Below, in pieces: positions 47,134 to 54,311 of a DNA stretch of 54,311 nucleotides. Origin of the DNA: Sphingobacterium litopenaei (lineage in GTDB: Bacteria > Bacteroidota > Bacteroidia > Sphingobacteriales > Sphingobacteriaceae); assembly GCF_014692495.1 (NCBI RefSeq), contig NZ_JACOIJ010000025.1, positions 1-54,311 on the forward strand, written 5' to 3'. The number at the start of each line of letters is the position of its first letter. Position 1 is the first letter of the stretch. Below the pieces are notes generated by a model that saw nothing but the letters and a program-made list of their open reading frames with translations, had not been told where the DNA came from and did no database searches. A program made the position numbers and the translations under genes.

Positions 47134-47862
47134 ATGTCATTACAGATATATAAGTTATACTTTTCAAGAAATAGAGCCTATTATAAAAAGCTAAAAAACA
47201 TACTTGGTTTTGTACCAGGGAATGTCAAGCTATATCAAATGGCTTTTCGTCATAAGTCTGTAGCCGTTCCTATCAAAGAAGGGGTCAAAAATAGTAATGA
47301 GCGTTTAGAATTCTTGGGTGATGCTGTACTGGGATCTGTAATCGCGGAATTACTTTTCAAATTGTACCCTTACAAGGGAGAAGGTTTTTTAACTGAGATG
47401 CGTTCAAAAATTGTATCTCGAGCTAATCTTAACCAGCTTTCCCGTAAGTTGGGATTTGATCAACTTATCCAATATGATTCCCGTATGATTTCTTATACTA
47501 CAAAGCAAGGCTCTCTCTTGGGTGATGCCTTCGAAGCCGTCGTAGGAGCGATCTATTTGGACAAAGGTTATCAGTTTACTAAAGAATTTCTTCTTACCAG
47601 AATTATAGATCCGCATGTGGATATTGAGACACTCGAGGTTACAGAGTCAAACTTCAAAAGTCGTTTGATCGAGTGGTGTCAGCAAGAAGGTAAAGAGGTT
47701 GTTTTCAATCTTATCGAAAATCCTGAAGGAGAATCTTCTAAAATGTTCAGTATTGAAGTCGCTGTTGCTGGAGAAGTTTGTGGTATTGGTCGAGATTTTA
47801 ACAAAAAAAGTGCAGAAAAATTGGCGGCTGAAAAAGCTTGTGAATTTTTGAAAATCATATAA
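47134..47862 (+). CDS. rnc: ribonuclease III
   Basis: RNase III cleaves double-stranded RNA in rRNA and mRNA processing. The 242-residue protein has the catalytic signature [18 protein letters not shown], a second acidic site [17 protein letters not shown], and a C-terminal dsRNA-binding domain ([34 protein letters not shown]). A short N-terminal extension (about 25 residues) precedes the usual start. The ATG at 47134 is chosen over a TTG two codons upstream. A strong hairpin lies just ahead of it, which could allow autoregulation as known for rnc in other bacteria. Confidence 0.96.
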   Translation: MSLQIYKLYFSRNRAYYKKLKNILGFVPGNVKLYQMAFRHKSVAVPIKEGVKNSNERLEFLGDAVLGSVIAELLFKLYPYKGEGFLTEMRSKIVSRANLNQLSRKLGFDQLIQYDSRMISYTTKQGSLLGDAFEAVVGAIYLDKGYQFTKEFLLTRIIDPHVDIETLEVTESNFKSRLIEWCQQEGKEVVFNLIENPEGESSKMFSIEVAVAGEVCGIGRDFNKKSAEKLAAEKACEFLKII

Positions 47863-47918
47863 TTCTCTCTCTTGGTGATAATCTTTCGCTGTATTTTTTC
47901 ATATTCGCTTTGTTATCT

Positions 47919-47926
47919 TACCTTTG
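47919..47926 (+). promoter_or_regulatory. hisS promoter, -7 box only 4 bases from ATG
   Basis: TACCTTTG, a full TAnnTTTG match, ends 4 bases before the hisS ATG at 47931. Confidence 0.55.
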
Positions 47927-47930
47927 CAGT

Positions 47931-49310
47931 ATGGCAGCAATTAAACCATCATTAGCTAAAGGTACGCGTGATTTTTCTCCTGCTGAGATGGAGAAAAGAA
48001 ATTATATCTTCAATACGCTAAAAACAGTTTTCAAAAAGTTTGGTTACAACGAAATTCAAACTCCTTCCTTCGAAAATCTATCAACTCTAACCGGAAAATA
48101 CGGTGATGAAGGTGATAAATTAATCTTTAAAATCTTAAATTCTGGAGATTATTTGTCTAAAGTATCCGACGAACAATTGACAGAACGTAATTCCAATAAA
48201 TTAATTCCTCATATTACAGAAAAAGCACTTCGTTATGATTTAACAGTACCTTTTGCAAGGTATGTTGTTATGCATCAAAATGATATTGCTTTACCTTTCA
48301 AACGTTTCCAAATTCAACCGGTTTGGCGTGCGGATCGTCCGCAACGTGGTCGTTATCGCGAATTTTATCAATGTGATGTGGATGTTGTAGGTTCGGATAG
48401 CTTATTGAATGAGGCTGAATTTATTTTGATTTATCAAGAGGCGTTGCAAGCATTAGGCTTGAAAGATTTCACTATCAAAATTAATAATCGCAAAATTTTA
48501 TCGGGTATTGCCGAGATTATCGGTAAACCAGAACTTATCGTTGATATGACTGTGGCTATTGATAAGTTGGATAAAATTGGTTTGGCTGGTGTGAATAAAG
48601 AATTATTGGAAAGAGGATTTACCAACGAGGATTTGGAAACATTGAAGCCTATTATTGAGTTACAAGGTTCGAATGAGGAAAAGCTTTCGCAGCTAAAAAC
48701 TGTATTAGCAACTTCTGAAAACGGTTTAAAAGGTATTCAAGAAATTGAAGAAGTCTTTGCTTATGTAAAAGCGTTCGCAGGTGAACAGATCTTGCCAAAA
48801 TTTGTAGAAGTCGATATTACTTTAGCGCGCGGATTGAATTATTATACCGGTTGTATCTTCGAAGTGAAGACGAACGAAGTGGCAATGGGCAGTATTGGTG
48901 GCGGTGGACGCTATGATGACTTAACGGGCATGTTTGGGTTGAAAGGATTAACAGGAGTGGGGGTATCATTTGGAGCTGATCGTATCTATGATGTGTTGGA
49001 AGAATTAAACTTATATCCAGAGTCAAATTCAACTAATACTAAAGTCTTGATTATCAATTTCGATAAAACTTTAGAATCATTTACCCTACCTTTATTAGCT
49101 TCACTTCGTCAATCAGGTGTTGCCGCAGAACTTTATCCAACGGCTGCAAAACTGAAGAAACAAATGAGTTATGCTGACGCAAAACGTATTCCATACGTAC
49201 TATTGATCGGGGATGAGGAGAAAGAATCTGGCTTATTAAGTCTAAAAAATATGGAATCAGGCGAGCAAGTGAAAGTGAGTAAAGAAGACCTTATAGCACA
49301 ATTAAGTTAA
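47931..49310 (+). CDS. hisS: histidyl-tRNA synthetase
   Basis: HisRS charges tRNA-His. The 459-residue class II synthetase opens [16 protein letters not shown] and has motif 2 [20 protein letters not shown], the histidine-binding segment [14 protein letters not shown], and motif 3 [13 protein letters not shown]...[13 protein letters not shown], followed by an anticodon-binding domain ([11 protein letters not shown] to the end). The ATG at 47931 matches the usual N-terminus and sits just after a promoter box; an upstream in-frame start would overlap that box. Confidence 0.97.
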   Translation: MAAIKPSLAKGTRDFSPAEMEKRNYIFNTLKTVFKKFGYNEIQTPSFENLSTLTGKYGDEGDKLIFKILNSGDYLSKVSDEQLTERNSNKLIPHITEKALRYDLTVPFARYVVMHQNDIALPFKRFQIQPVWRADRPQRGRYREFYQCDVDVVGSDSLLNEAEFILIYQEALQALGLKDFTIKINNRKILSGIAEIIGKPELIVDMTVAIDKLDKIGLAGVNKELLERGFTNEDLETLKPIIELQGSNEEKLSQLKTVLATSENGLKGIQEIEEVFAYVKAFAGEQILPKFVEVDITLARGLNYYTGCIFEVKTNEVAMGSIGGGGRYDDLTGMFGLKGLTGVGVSFGADRIYDVLEELNLYPESNSTNTKVLIINFDKTLESFTLPLLASLRQSGVAAELYPTAAKLKKQMSYADAKRIPYVLLIGDEEKESGLLSLKNMESGEQVKVSKEDLIAQLS

Positions 49311-49444
49311 GGGAAAAATATCCTATAGGATAAATCGGATAATTTTATTGCATCATAACAATCTCGGCCGAACTTTTTATCTATTTATGACAAAAATTAC
49401 TTAAATCAAGAATTAAAAGTATCATAATTATCGATATAAATTAT

Positions 49445-49452
49445 TAGATTTG
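49445..49452 (+). promoter_or_regulatory. pdhA promoter, -7 box
   Basis: TAGATTTG fits TAnnTTTG and lies 31 bases before the pdhA ATG. Confidence 0.45.
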
Positions 49453-49483
49453 TAATCGGTTAAGTAAGAAACAATACTTTAAA

Positions 49484-50479
49484 ATGAGTTCAACACCTAT
49501 AACAAAAGAGACATATCTAGAGTGGTATAAATCAATGCTACTCATGCGTAAATTTGAAGAAAAAGCAGGACAACTTTATGGACAACAAAAAATCCGTGGA
49601 TTTTGTCACTTGTATATTGGTCAAGAGGCCGTTGTAGCGGGTACTGTATCAGCAACACGTCCTTCAGATACATTTATCACATCTTATAGAGATCACGCTC
49701 AAGCATTAGCTAAAGGTGTATCTGCAAATGCATGTATGGCCGAGCTTTATGGTAAAGCTACAGGATGTTCAAAAGGTAAAGGTGGGTCGATGCACTTTTT
49801 TGATAAGTCAAAAGGTATGATGGGTGGTCACGGTATCGTAGGTGGTCAGATTCCACTAGGTGCTGGTATTGCTTTCGCAGAAAAATACTTGGGTACAGAC
49901 AACGTGAACGTATGTTTTATGGGTGATGGTGCTGTACGTCAAGGTGCTTTGAATGAAACTTTCAATATGGCGATGTTATGGAAATTACCTGTAATCTTTG
50001 TTTGCGAGAACAATGGTTATGCAATGGGTACTTCTGTAAAACGTACTACAAACATGATGGACATTTTCAAAATCGGTTTAGGTTTTGATATGCCATGTGC
50101 GCCAGTAGATGGTATGGATCCAGTAGCTGTTCACAATGCTATGGATGAGGCTGTTCAACGTGCTCGTGCGGGTGAAGGTCCTACATTCTTAGAGATTCGT
50201 ACTTACCGTTACAAAGGTCACTCTATGTCAGATCCTGCAAAATACCGTACTAAAGAAGAATTAGAAGAGTATAAAGGTAGAGACCCGTTAATTACAACTA
50301 AATCAGCTATTTTAGAGAACAAATATGCTGACGAGGCTTGGTTTTCTGAGGTAGAGGCTGAAGTGAAAAAAGTGGTAGAAGAATCAGTGAAATTTGCTGA
50401 AGAATCACCGTATCCTTCAGTGGATGAATTGTACAAAGATATCTATGTACAAGAGGACTATCCATTCGTAATGGACTAA
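49484..50479 (+). CDS. pdhA: pyruvate dehydrogenase E1 component, alpha subunit
   Basis: A 331-residue thiamine-diphosphate subunit that decarboxylates pyruvate. The cofactor motif is MGDGAVRQGALNETFNMAML followed by FVCENNGYAMGT. Other family segments are GFCHLYIGQEAVVAG, GKGGSMHFFDKSKGMMGGHG and the phosphorylation-loop-like RYKGHSMSDPAKYR. The beta subunit is not next to it; the E2 gene follows 48 bases on. This pdhA-pdhC arrangement with pdhB elsewhere is one I recall from Bacteroidota. Confidence 0.95.
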   Translation: MSSTPITKETYLEWYKSMLLMRKFEEKAGQLYGQQKIRGFCHLYIGQEAVVAGTVSATRPSDTFITSYRDHAQALAKGVSANACMAELYGKATGCSKGKGGSMHFFDKSKGMMGGHGIVGGQIPLGAGIAFAEKYLGTDNVNVCFMGDGAVRQGALNETFNMAMLWKLPVIFVCENNGYAMGTSVKRTTNMMDIFKIGLGFDMPCAPVDGMDPVAVHNAMDEAVQRARAGEGPTFLEIRTYRYKGHSMSDPAKYRTKEELEEYKGRDPLITTKSAILENKYADEAWFSEVEAEVKKVVEESVKFAEESPYPSVDELYKDIYVQEDYPFVMD

Positions 50480-50527
50480 TACAACATTATTCAAGGTTTT
50501 TATAAAAGATATAATCTACTATAATAC

Positions 50528-52153
50528 ATGGCTGAAGTAGTAAAAATGCCTAAAATGAGCGACACGATGACCGAAGGGGTGATCGCGAAATGGCACAAAA
50601 AAGTTGGTGATAAAGTAAATTCTGGAGACCTTTTAGCAGAGGTTGAAACAGATAAAGCAACAATGGACTTTGAATCTTATCAAGATGGTACATTGTTATA
50701 TATAGGTCCAAAAGAAGGCGAAGCAGTTCCAGTGGATGCTGTAATCGCTGTTTTGGGCGAAGAAGGAGAGGATTTCCAAGCTTTATTAAGCGGAGGAGAT
50801 GCAGCTCCTGCAAAAGAAGAAAAATCTGAAGCTAAAGCTGAAGAAACTGCTGCTCCTGCGGATTCGACTCCTACAGTTACAGCGGAAGATTTGGGAGTTA
50901 CAGTAATTACAATGCCATTGTTGAGTGACACGATGAAAGAAGGTGTTATTGCACAATGGAACTTCAAAGTAGGTGATACCATCAAATCGGATGATGCCAT
51001 CGCTGATGTAGAAACTGATAAAGCAACAATGGAAGTTACAGCGTATGCTGATGGTACCCTATTGTATGTGGGTTTAGAAGCTGGTGAAGCTGCAAAAGTA
51101 AATGATATCATTGCGATTGTAGGCCCTGCTGGAACTGATGTTACTCCATTATTGAATCAACCTGCTTCTACTCCAAAAGCTGAGGCGAAAGAAGAAAAAG
51201 CACCTGAAGCATCTACTACTTCTGCTCCAGCGGCTACTGCTTCGACTTCATCTAATGATGACTCTAGGGTGAAAGCTTCTCCTTTGGCACGTAAAATTGC
51301 TAAAGAAAAGGGTATTAACTTGAATGAGGTTAAAGGTTCAGCAGACGGTGGTCGAATCGTAAAAAAAGATGTAGAAAACTTTGTTCCTGCAGCTAAGTCA
51401 GAATCTGCTCCAGCTCAAGAATCTGCAAAATCAGAAACTAAAACTATTAGCTTACCAACTTTCGTTGGCGAAGAAAAATATACAGAGTCGAATGTTTCGC
51501 AAATGCGTAAAACAATCGCTCGTCGCTTAGGAGAATCTTTATTTACTGCTCCGCACTTCTATTTGACAGTAAGTATCGATATGGATAATGCTATTGCTGC
51601 GCGTACTCAGATCAATGAGGTAGCTCCGGTAAAAGTATCTTTCAATGATATGGTAATCAAAGCTGTTGCTGTAGCGTTGAAACAACACCCTGCAGTAAAC
51701 TCTTCATGGCAAGGGGATAAAATCAGATTTAACCAACATACAAACATCGGTGTTGCTATGGCGGTAGAAGATGGTTTATTGGTACCAGTGGTACGTTTTG
51801 CTGATGGCAAAACATTATCACATATCTCAGCAGAGGTTAAAGATTTCGCAGGTAAAGCGAAATCTAAAAAATTAACTCCAGCAGATTGGGAAGGTTCAAC
51901 TTTCACAGTATCTAACTTGGGTATGTTTGGTATTGATGAATTTACATCAATTATCAATTCTCCTGATGGTGCAATCTTATCAGTAGGAGCAATCCAACAA
52001 ATCCCTGTTGTGAAAAATGGTGCGGTAGTACCTGGTAACGTAATGAAATTGACTTTAGGTTGTGACCACCGCGTAGTGGATGGTGCGACAGGAGCTCAAT
52101 TCTTACAAACATTAAAAGGATTATTAGAAGCGCCAATCCGTTTATTAGCGTAA
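50528..52153 (+). CDS. pdhC: pyruvate dehydrogenase E2, dihydrolipoamide acetyltransferase
   Basis: A 541-residue E2 core subunit. It has two lipoyl domains, each with the lipoylation Lys in ETDKATM: Lys43 and Lys165. Both are followed by Ala/Pro/Glu/Ser-rich swinging linkers. A peripheral-subunit-binding domain (VKASPLARKIAKEKGINLNE) and the catalytic acetyltransferase domain come next, ending with the active-site CDHRVVDGATGAQFL. Two lipoyl domains suit a eukaryote-like E2. The gene ends at a strong terminator. Confidence 0.96.
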   Translation: MAEVVKMPKMSDTMTEGVIAKWHKKVGDKVNSGDLLAEVETDKATMDFESYQDGTLLYIGPKEGEAVPVDAVIAVLGEEGEDFQALLSGGDAAPAKEEKSEAKAEETAAPADSTPTVTAEDLGVTVITMPLLSDTMKEGVIAQWNFKVGDTIKSDDAIADVETDKATMEVTAYADGTLLYVGLEAGEAAKVNDIIAIVGPAGTDVTPLLNQPASTPKAEAKEEKAPEASTTSAPAATASTSSNDDSRVKASPLARKIAKEKGINLNEVKGSADGGRIVKKDVENFVPAAKSESAPAQESAKSETKTISLPTFVGEEKYTESNVSQMRKTIARRLGESLFTAPHFYLTVSIDMDNAIAARTQINEVAPVKVSFNDMVIKAVAVALKQHPAVNSSWQGDKIRFNQHTNIGVAMAVEDGLLVPVVRFADGKTLSHISAEVKDFAGKAKSKKLTPADWEGSTFTVSNLGMFGIDEFTSIINSPDGAILSVGAIQQIPVVKNGAVVPGNVMKLTLGCDHRVVDGATGAQFLQTLKGLLEAPIRLLA

Positions 52154-52172
52154 AAAGATTGTTGCTTAGCAT

Positions 52173-52211
52173 AAAAAGAAGCCACTTTACAAAATAAAGT
52201 GGCTTCTTTTT
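52173..52211 (+). terminator. terminator after pdhC
   Basis: AAAAAGAAGCCACTTTA (52173-52189) pairs perfectly with TAAAGTGGCTTCTTTTT (52195-52211) around CAAAA. Confidence 0.92.
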
Positions 52212-52268
52212 TGGTTTTTATTTGAGATTCCTTTTATATTTAATTGAATTGAAAAATCGTATTGTAGC

Positions 52269-53456
52269 GTGAATAGATTAGTTAGGTTAATAGCATTTTT
52301 TGTAAGTACAATTTTTATTATTTCGTGTAAGTCAGAAGCTAAAAAACAAGAGGAAGTATTGCAAAAGCAATCTGAATTAGATAGCATAGCTTTAATATAT
52401 GATCCCAAAAATTTTGATCCTCGTGTGGATGAATTTATGCAAAAACTGCATAAACGATCAGGCTTCAATGGTAATGTATTAGTTGCTAAGAAAGGAAAAA
52501 TCATTTATCAAAATTCTTTTGGATGGGCGGATTATTTACATAAGGATAGTTTACATATTGATTCTAAATTCGAATTAGCCTCAGTATCAAAACCAATGAC
52601 AGCTTTAGCTGTTTTACAATTAATAGATAAAGGAAAAGTAGGGATCGATCAATTAGTTTCGGACTTTTTTCCAGGTTTCCCATATGAAGGAGTTACCGTT
52701 AGACAGCTACTGACACATCGTTCTGGAATGCCTAATTATGTGTACTTCGTAGATAAAATTTGGCCTGATCGTAAAATGGGAATGTCCAATACGGATGCAA
52801 TAAATTTACTGATCGAGCATAAGCCAGGTCGATATGGTAAACCTGATGGTAGATTTCACTACAATAATTCCAACTATATGATGTTGGGTGCTATCGTAGA
52901 GAAAGTTTCAGGACAGGACTTTGACACGTATATGCAGGAAAATGTTTTTAAGCCTGCAGGCATGAAGAAAACAGCTGCCTTATCTCGTGTTAAATACGAT
53001 AAAATTCCTACCGATGTAATTGGGCATGATCGTGTATGGCGCAGATCTGTAGTACAGGATTATTTGGATGGGCCATTAGGCGATAAGGGGATTTACAGTA
53101 CAGTAAAGGACATGTATTTGTTGGATAGAGCTTTGAAAGAAGGTCGTTTGTTAAAACCCGAATTGTTGGACTCTGCATATGTGCCTCGCTCGGACGCCAA
53201 GAGAGGTGTTTTTAGCTATGGCTATGGTTGGCGAATGTTTACTTCTGGTAAGGAAAAAATTGTCTATCACACAGGATGGTGGCACGGATTTAAAAATCTT
53301 TACGTAAGAGATTTAACAAATGATGTGACAATTGTGTTATTGTCAAATATGGTAAACGGAAGCTTAAATCAACTCGATGAGTTGTATAAAATCTTAGAAA
53401 TGCCTATATTAAGACAAAATGCATATGATGCCAACGGCGGATTTGTGGAACATTAA
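52269..53456 (+). CDS. serine hydrolase lipoprotein, beta-lactamase (class C) family
   Basis: A 395-residue lipoprotein (N-terminal RLIAFFVSTIFIISC, lipobox IISC) of the beta-lactamase/penicillin-binding-protein-like S12 family. The catalytic Ser and Lys are in ASVSKPMTALAVL (SxxK), and the Tyr of the second motif in HYNNSNYMMLG (YNN, equivalent to YxN). The third motif is seen as YHTGWWHGF, the HxG form typical of esterase or peptidase members. It is probably a cell-wall peptidase or esterase and not a resistance enzyme. The start is GTG (52269-52271): a stop lies just upstream and no ATG precedes the signal peptide. Confidence 0.88.
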   Translation: MNRLVRLIAFFVSTIFIISCKSEAKKQEEVLQKQSELDSIALIYDPKNFDPRVDEFMQKLHKRSGFNGNVLVAKKGKIIYQNSFGWADYLHKDSLHIDSKFELASVSKPMTALAVLQLIDKGKVGIDQLVSDFFPGFPYEGVTVRQLLTHRSGMPNYVYFVDKIWPDRKMGMSNTDAINLLIEHKPGRYGKPDGRFHYNNSNYMMLGAIVEKVSGQDFDTYMQENVFKPAGMKKTAALSRVKYDKIPTDVIGHDRVWRRSVVQDYLDGPLGDKGIYSTVKDMYLLDRALKEGRLLKPELLDSAYVPRSDAKRGVFSYGYGWRMFTSGKEKIVYHTGWWHGFKNLYVRDLTNDVTIVLLSNMVNGSLNQLDELYKILEMPILRQNAYDANGGFVEH

Positions 53457-53474
53457 TATTATAAATTTAAGTAT

Positions 53475-53834
53475 ATGAAAAAGACATTGATTTTAGGAGC
53501 AAGCACGAATTCAGCGAGATATTCTTATTTAGTAGCAAATAAATTAGTTAGAAAGGGATATCCCATTGTCAATGTCGGCCGTAAAGTAGGAGAGGTAGCA
53601 GGGGTAGCTATTGAGCCAGCCGAAGAAATTCATACAGACATTGACACTATTACATTATATGTAGGGCCTCGAAATCAGGCTCCTTATTATGATTATATTC
53701 TTAAGACTAAACCCAAACGTGTAATATTCAACCCTGGGGCCGAGAATCCAGAGCTATCTTCTATGCTGAAAGAGGCAGGAATAGAGCCTGTAGAAGCTTG
53801 TACATTAGTGATGTTAAATACTGGTCAGTATTAA
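53475..53834 (+). CDS. CoA-binding domain protein (YccU-like)
   Basis: A 119-residue single-domain protein with the Rossmann-type CoA-binding fold: KKTLILGASTNSARYSYLVA (Gly-Ala-Ser nucleotide loop), GYPIVNVGRKVGEVAGV, DIDTITLYVGPRNQAPYYDYI, and the conserved RVIFNPGAENPEL and EPVEACTLVML near the end. The family resembles the CoA-binding domain of succinyl-CoA synthetase, but no enzyme activity is known for the stand-alone form. It lies 18 bases after the serine hydrolase gene and is probably cotranscribed with it. Confidence 0.9.
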   Translation: MKKTLILGASTNSARYSYLVANKLVRKGYPIVNVGRKVGEVAGVAIEPAEEIHTDIDTITLYVGPRNQAPYYDYILKTKPKRVIFNPGAENPELSSMLKEAGIEPVEACTLVMLNTGQY

Positions 53835-53861
53835 TATTAAAATTTTAGAGTTTATAAATAT

Positions 53862-53894
53862 AAGACGCTTGTGAAATCAAATCACAAGCGTCTT
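53862..53894 (+). terminator. terminator after the CoA-binding protein gene
   Basis: AAGACGCTTGTGA (53862-53874) pairs perfectly with TCACAAGCGTCTT (53882-53894), followed by TATTTT. Confidence 0.9.
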
Positions 53895-54190
53895 TATTTT
53901 ATGTAAAAGATTGACCCTTTGCTTGTAGTTGTCAATTGCTCTAAATTATACTAAGTCAGATTTTCTTATAAGTAGAAAATTGAACTTCTTTAGTTATCAA
54001 TATTTATAAATCTTTCTTTAAGTTAAAATATTATATTGAATTTGAATATAGCCTGATAATGTAATTGTTCCCATACTTTATATAATTTTTTGCCAATCGA
54101 ATCATATGGGTGATGTACGTCCTCTTCTTTTTATTATTAATGTGCTCTTAGAGATTTGTTTATTTTCAATTTTATAACACCTAATTTATA
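53895..54190. other. AT-rich stretch without a recognisable gene
   Basis: About 300 bases between the terminator and the insertion-sequence end. No coding frame of note on either strand, no tRNA, no repeat. The outer right edge of the insertion sequence should lie near the right end of this stretch. Confidence 0.6.
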
Positions 54191-54205
54191 AAACGGAGCG
54201 TAAAC

Positions 54206-54228
54206 CCCACAGGTCTTTAGCCTGTGGG
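54206..54228 (-). repeat. right-end hairpin of the IS200/IS605-type element
   Basis: CCCACAGG (54206-54213) pairs with CCTGTGGG (54221-54228) around a 7-base loop. It lies 10 bases beyond the transposase stop on the same (minus) strand. IS200/IS605 elements carry such subterminal hairpins, which TnpA recognises on single-stranded DNA. Confidence 0.8.
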
Positions 54229-54238
54229 ATGTAAGCGA

Positions 54239-54311
54239 CTAACCCTGATTGAGAATATACTCACGAATAGTATCAGGAGATGCTTCACCTATTGAACAAA
54301 CAAAATAACCA
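54239..54311 (-). mobile_element. tnpA: IS200/IS605-type transposase TnpA, 3' end (right window end)
   Basis: The last 73 bases encode, on the minus strand, the end of TnpA: GYFVCSIGEASPDTIREYIL, then NQG and TAG at 54239-54241. The catalytic Tyr is the one in REYIL. It is identical over its whole length to 168-240 at the other end of the window, in inverted orientation. The rest of the gene lies beyond the window. Unlike the left copy it is followed by the right-end hairpin. Confidence 0.9.

Overview
The window comes from a low-G+C member of the Bacteroidota, most likely family Sphingobacteriaceae and plausibly Sphingobacterium. This rests on lineage-typical families (SusC/SusD/SusE, a SusR-type regulator, GLPGLI, IPExxxVDY and DUF5106 proteins, split DsbD), on the gene order pyk / IPExxxVDY / acpP-fabF-rnc, and on repeated TAnnTTTG promoter boxes in place of E. 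coli-type -10 boxes. The genus is an inference; there is no rRNA in the window.

Most of the window is chromosomal housekeeping. 0.2-6.8 kb: ybeY, ruvX, an exported DUF1684-peptide deformylase fusion, a glutaminyl cyclase lipoprotein, yraN, dnaG and a CpsB-type phosphatase. 7.0-8.06 kb: two decaying genes (a HAD-like hydrolase and a DUF5106/thioredoxin lipoprotein). 8.1-20 kb: ndk, ispH, hemH, a metallophosphoesterase, pfkA, a split DsbD system, birA, rsfS, ftsH, a LUD protein and a rhomboid protease. 36.7-54 kb: a YtxH/holin-like envelope cassette, trmB, a GLPGLI protein, the RprXY-like two-component system, pyk, the acpP-fabF-rnc fatty-acid cluster, hisS, pdhA-pdhC, a serine hydrolase lipoprotein and a CoA-binding protein.

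The accessory centrepiece is an island of about 15.5 kb (about 20.0-35.5 kb) sitting inside a destroyed comM (Mg-chelatase/YifB) gene. The last 19 codons of comM lie at 19942-20000, its first part lies at 35437-36543, and about 140 codons between them are gone. The island carries a complete Sus-like polysaccharide utilisation locus, all on the minus strand: a SusR-type sensor-regulator, SusC, SusD, a three-repeat SusE/F-like lipoprotein, a GH66 dextranase-type enzyme, a GH31 and a GH97 alpha-glucosidase. The enzyme set points to dextran or another alpha-1,6-glucan. A helix-turn-helix relic with an in-frame TAG sits at its left edge.

Both ends of the window lie inside the same IS200/IS605-type transposase gene, in inverted orientation and identical over 73 bases. 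The right copy keeps its right-end hairpin. The left copy has lost it and runs straight into the ybeY stop codon. The points that most deserve a second look are the exported deformylase fusion, the comM replacement, and a set of promoters placed 4-6 bases before the ATG that suggest leaderless mRNAs.
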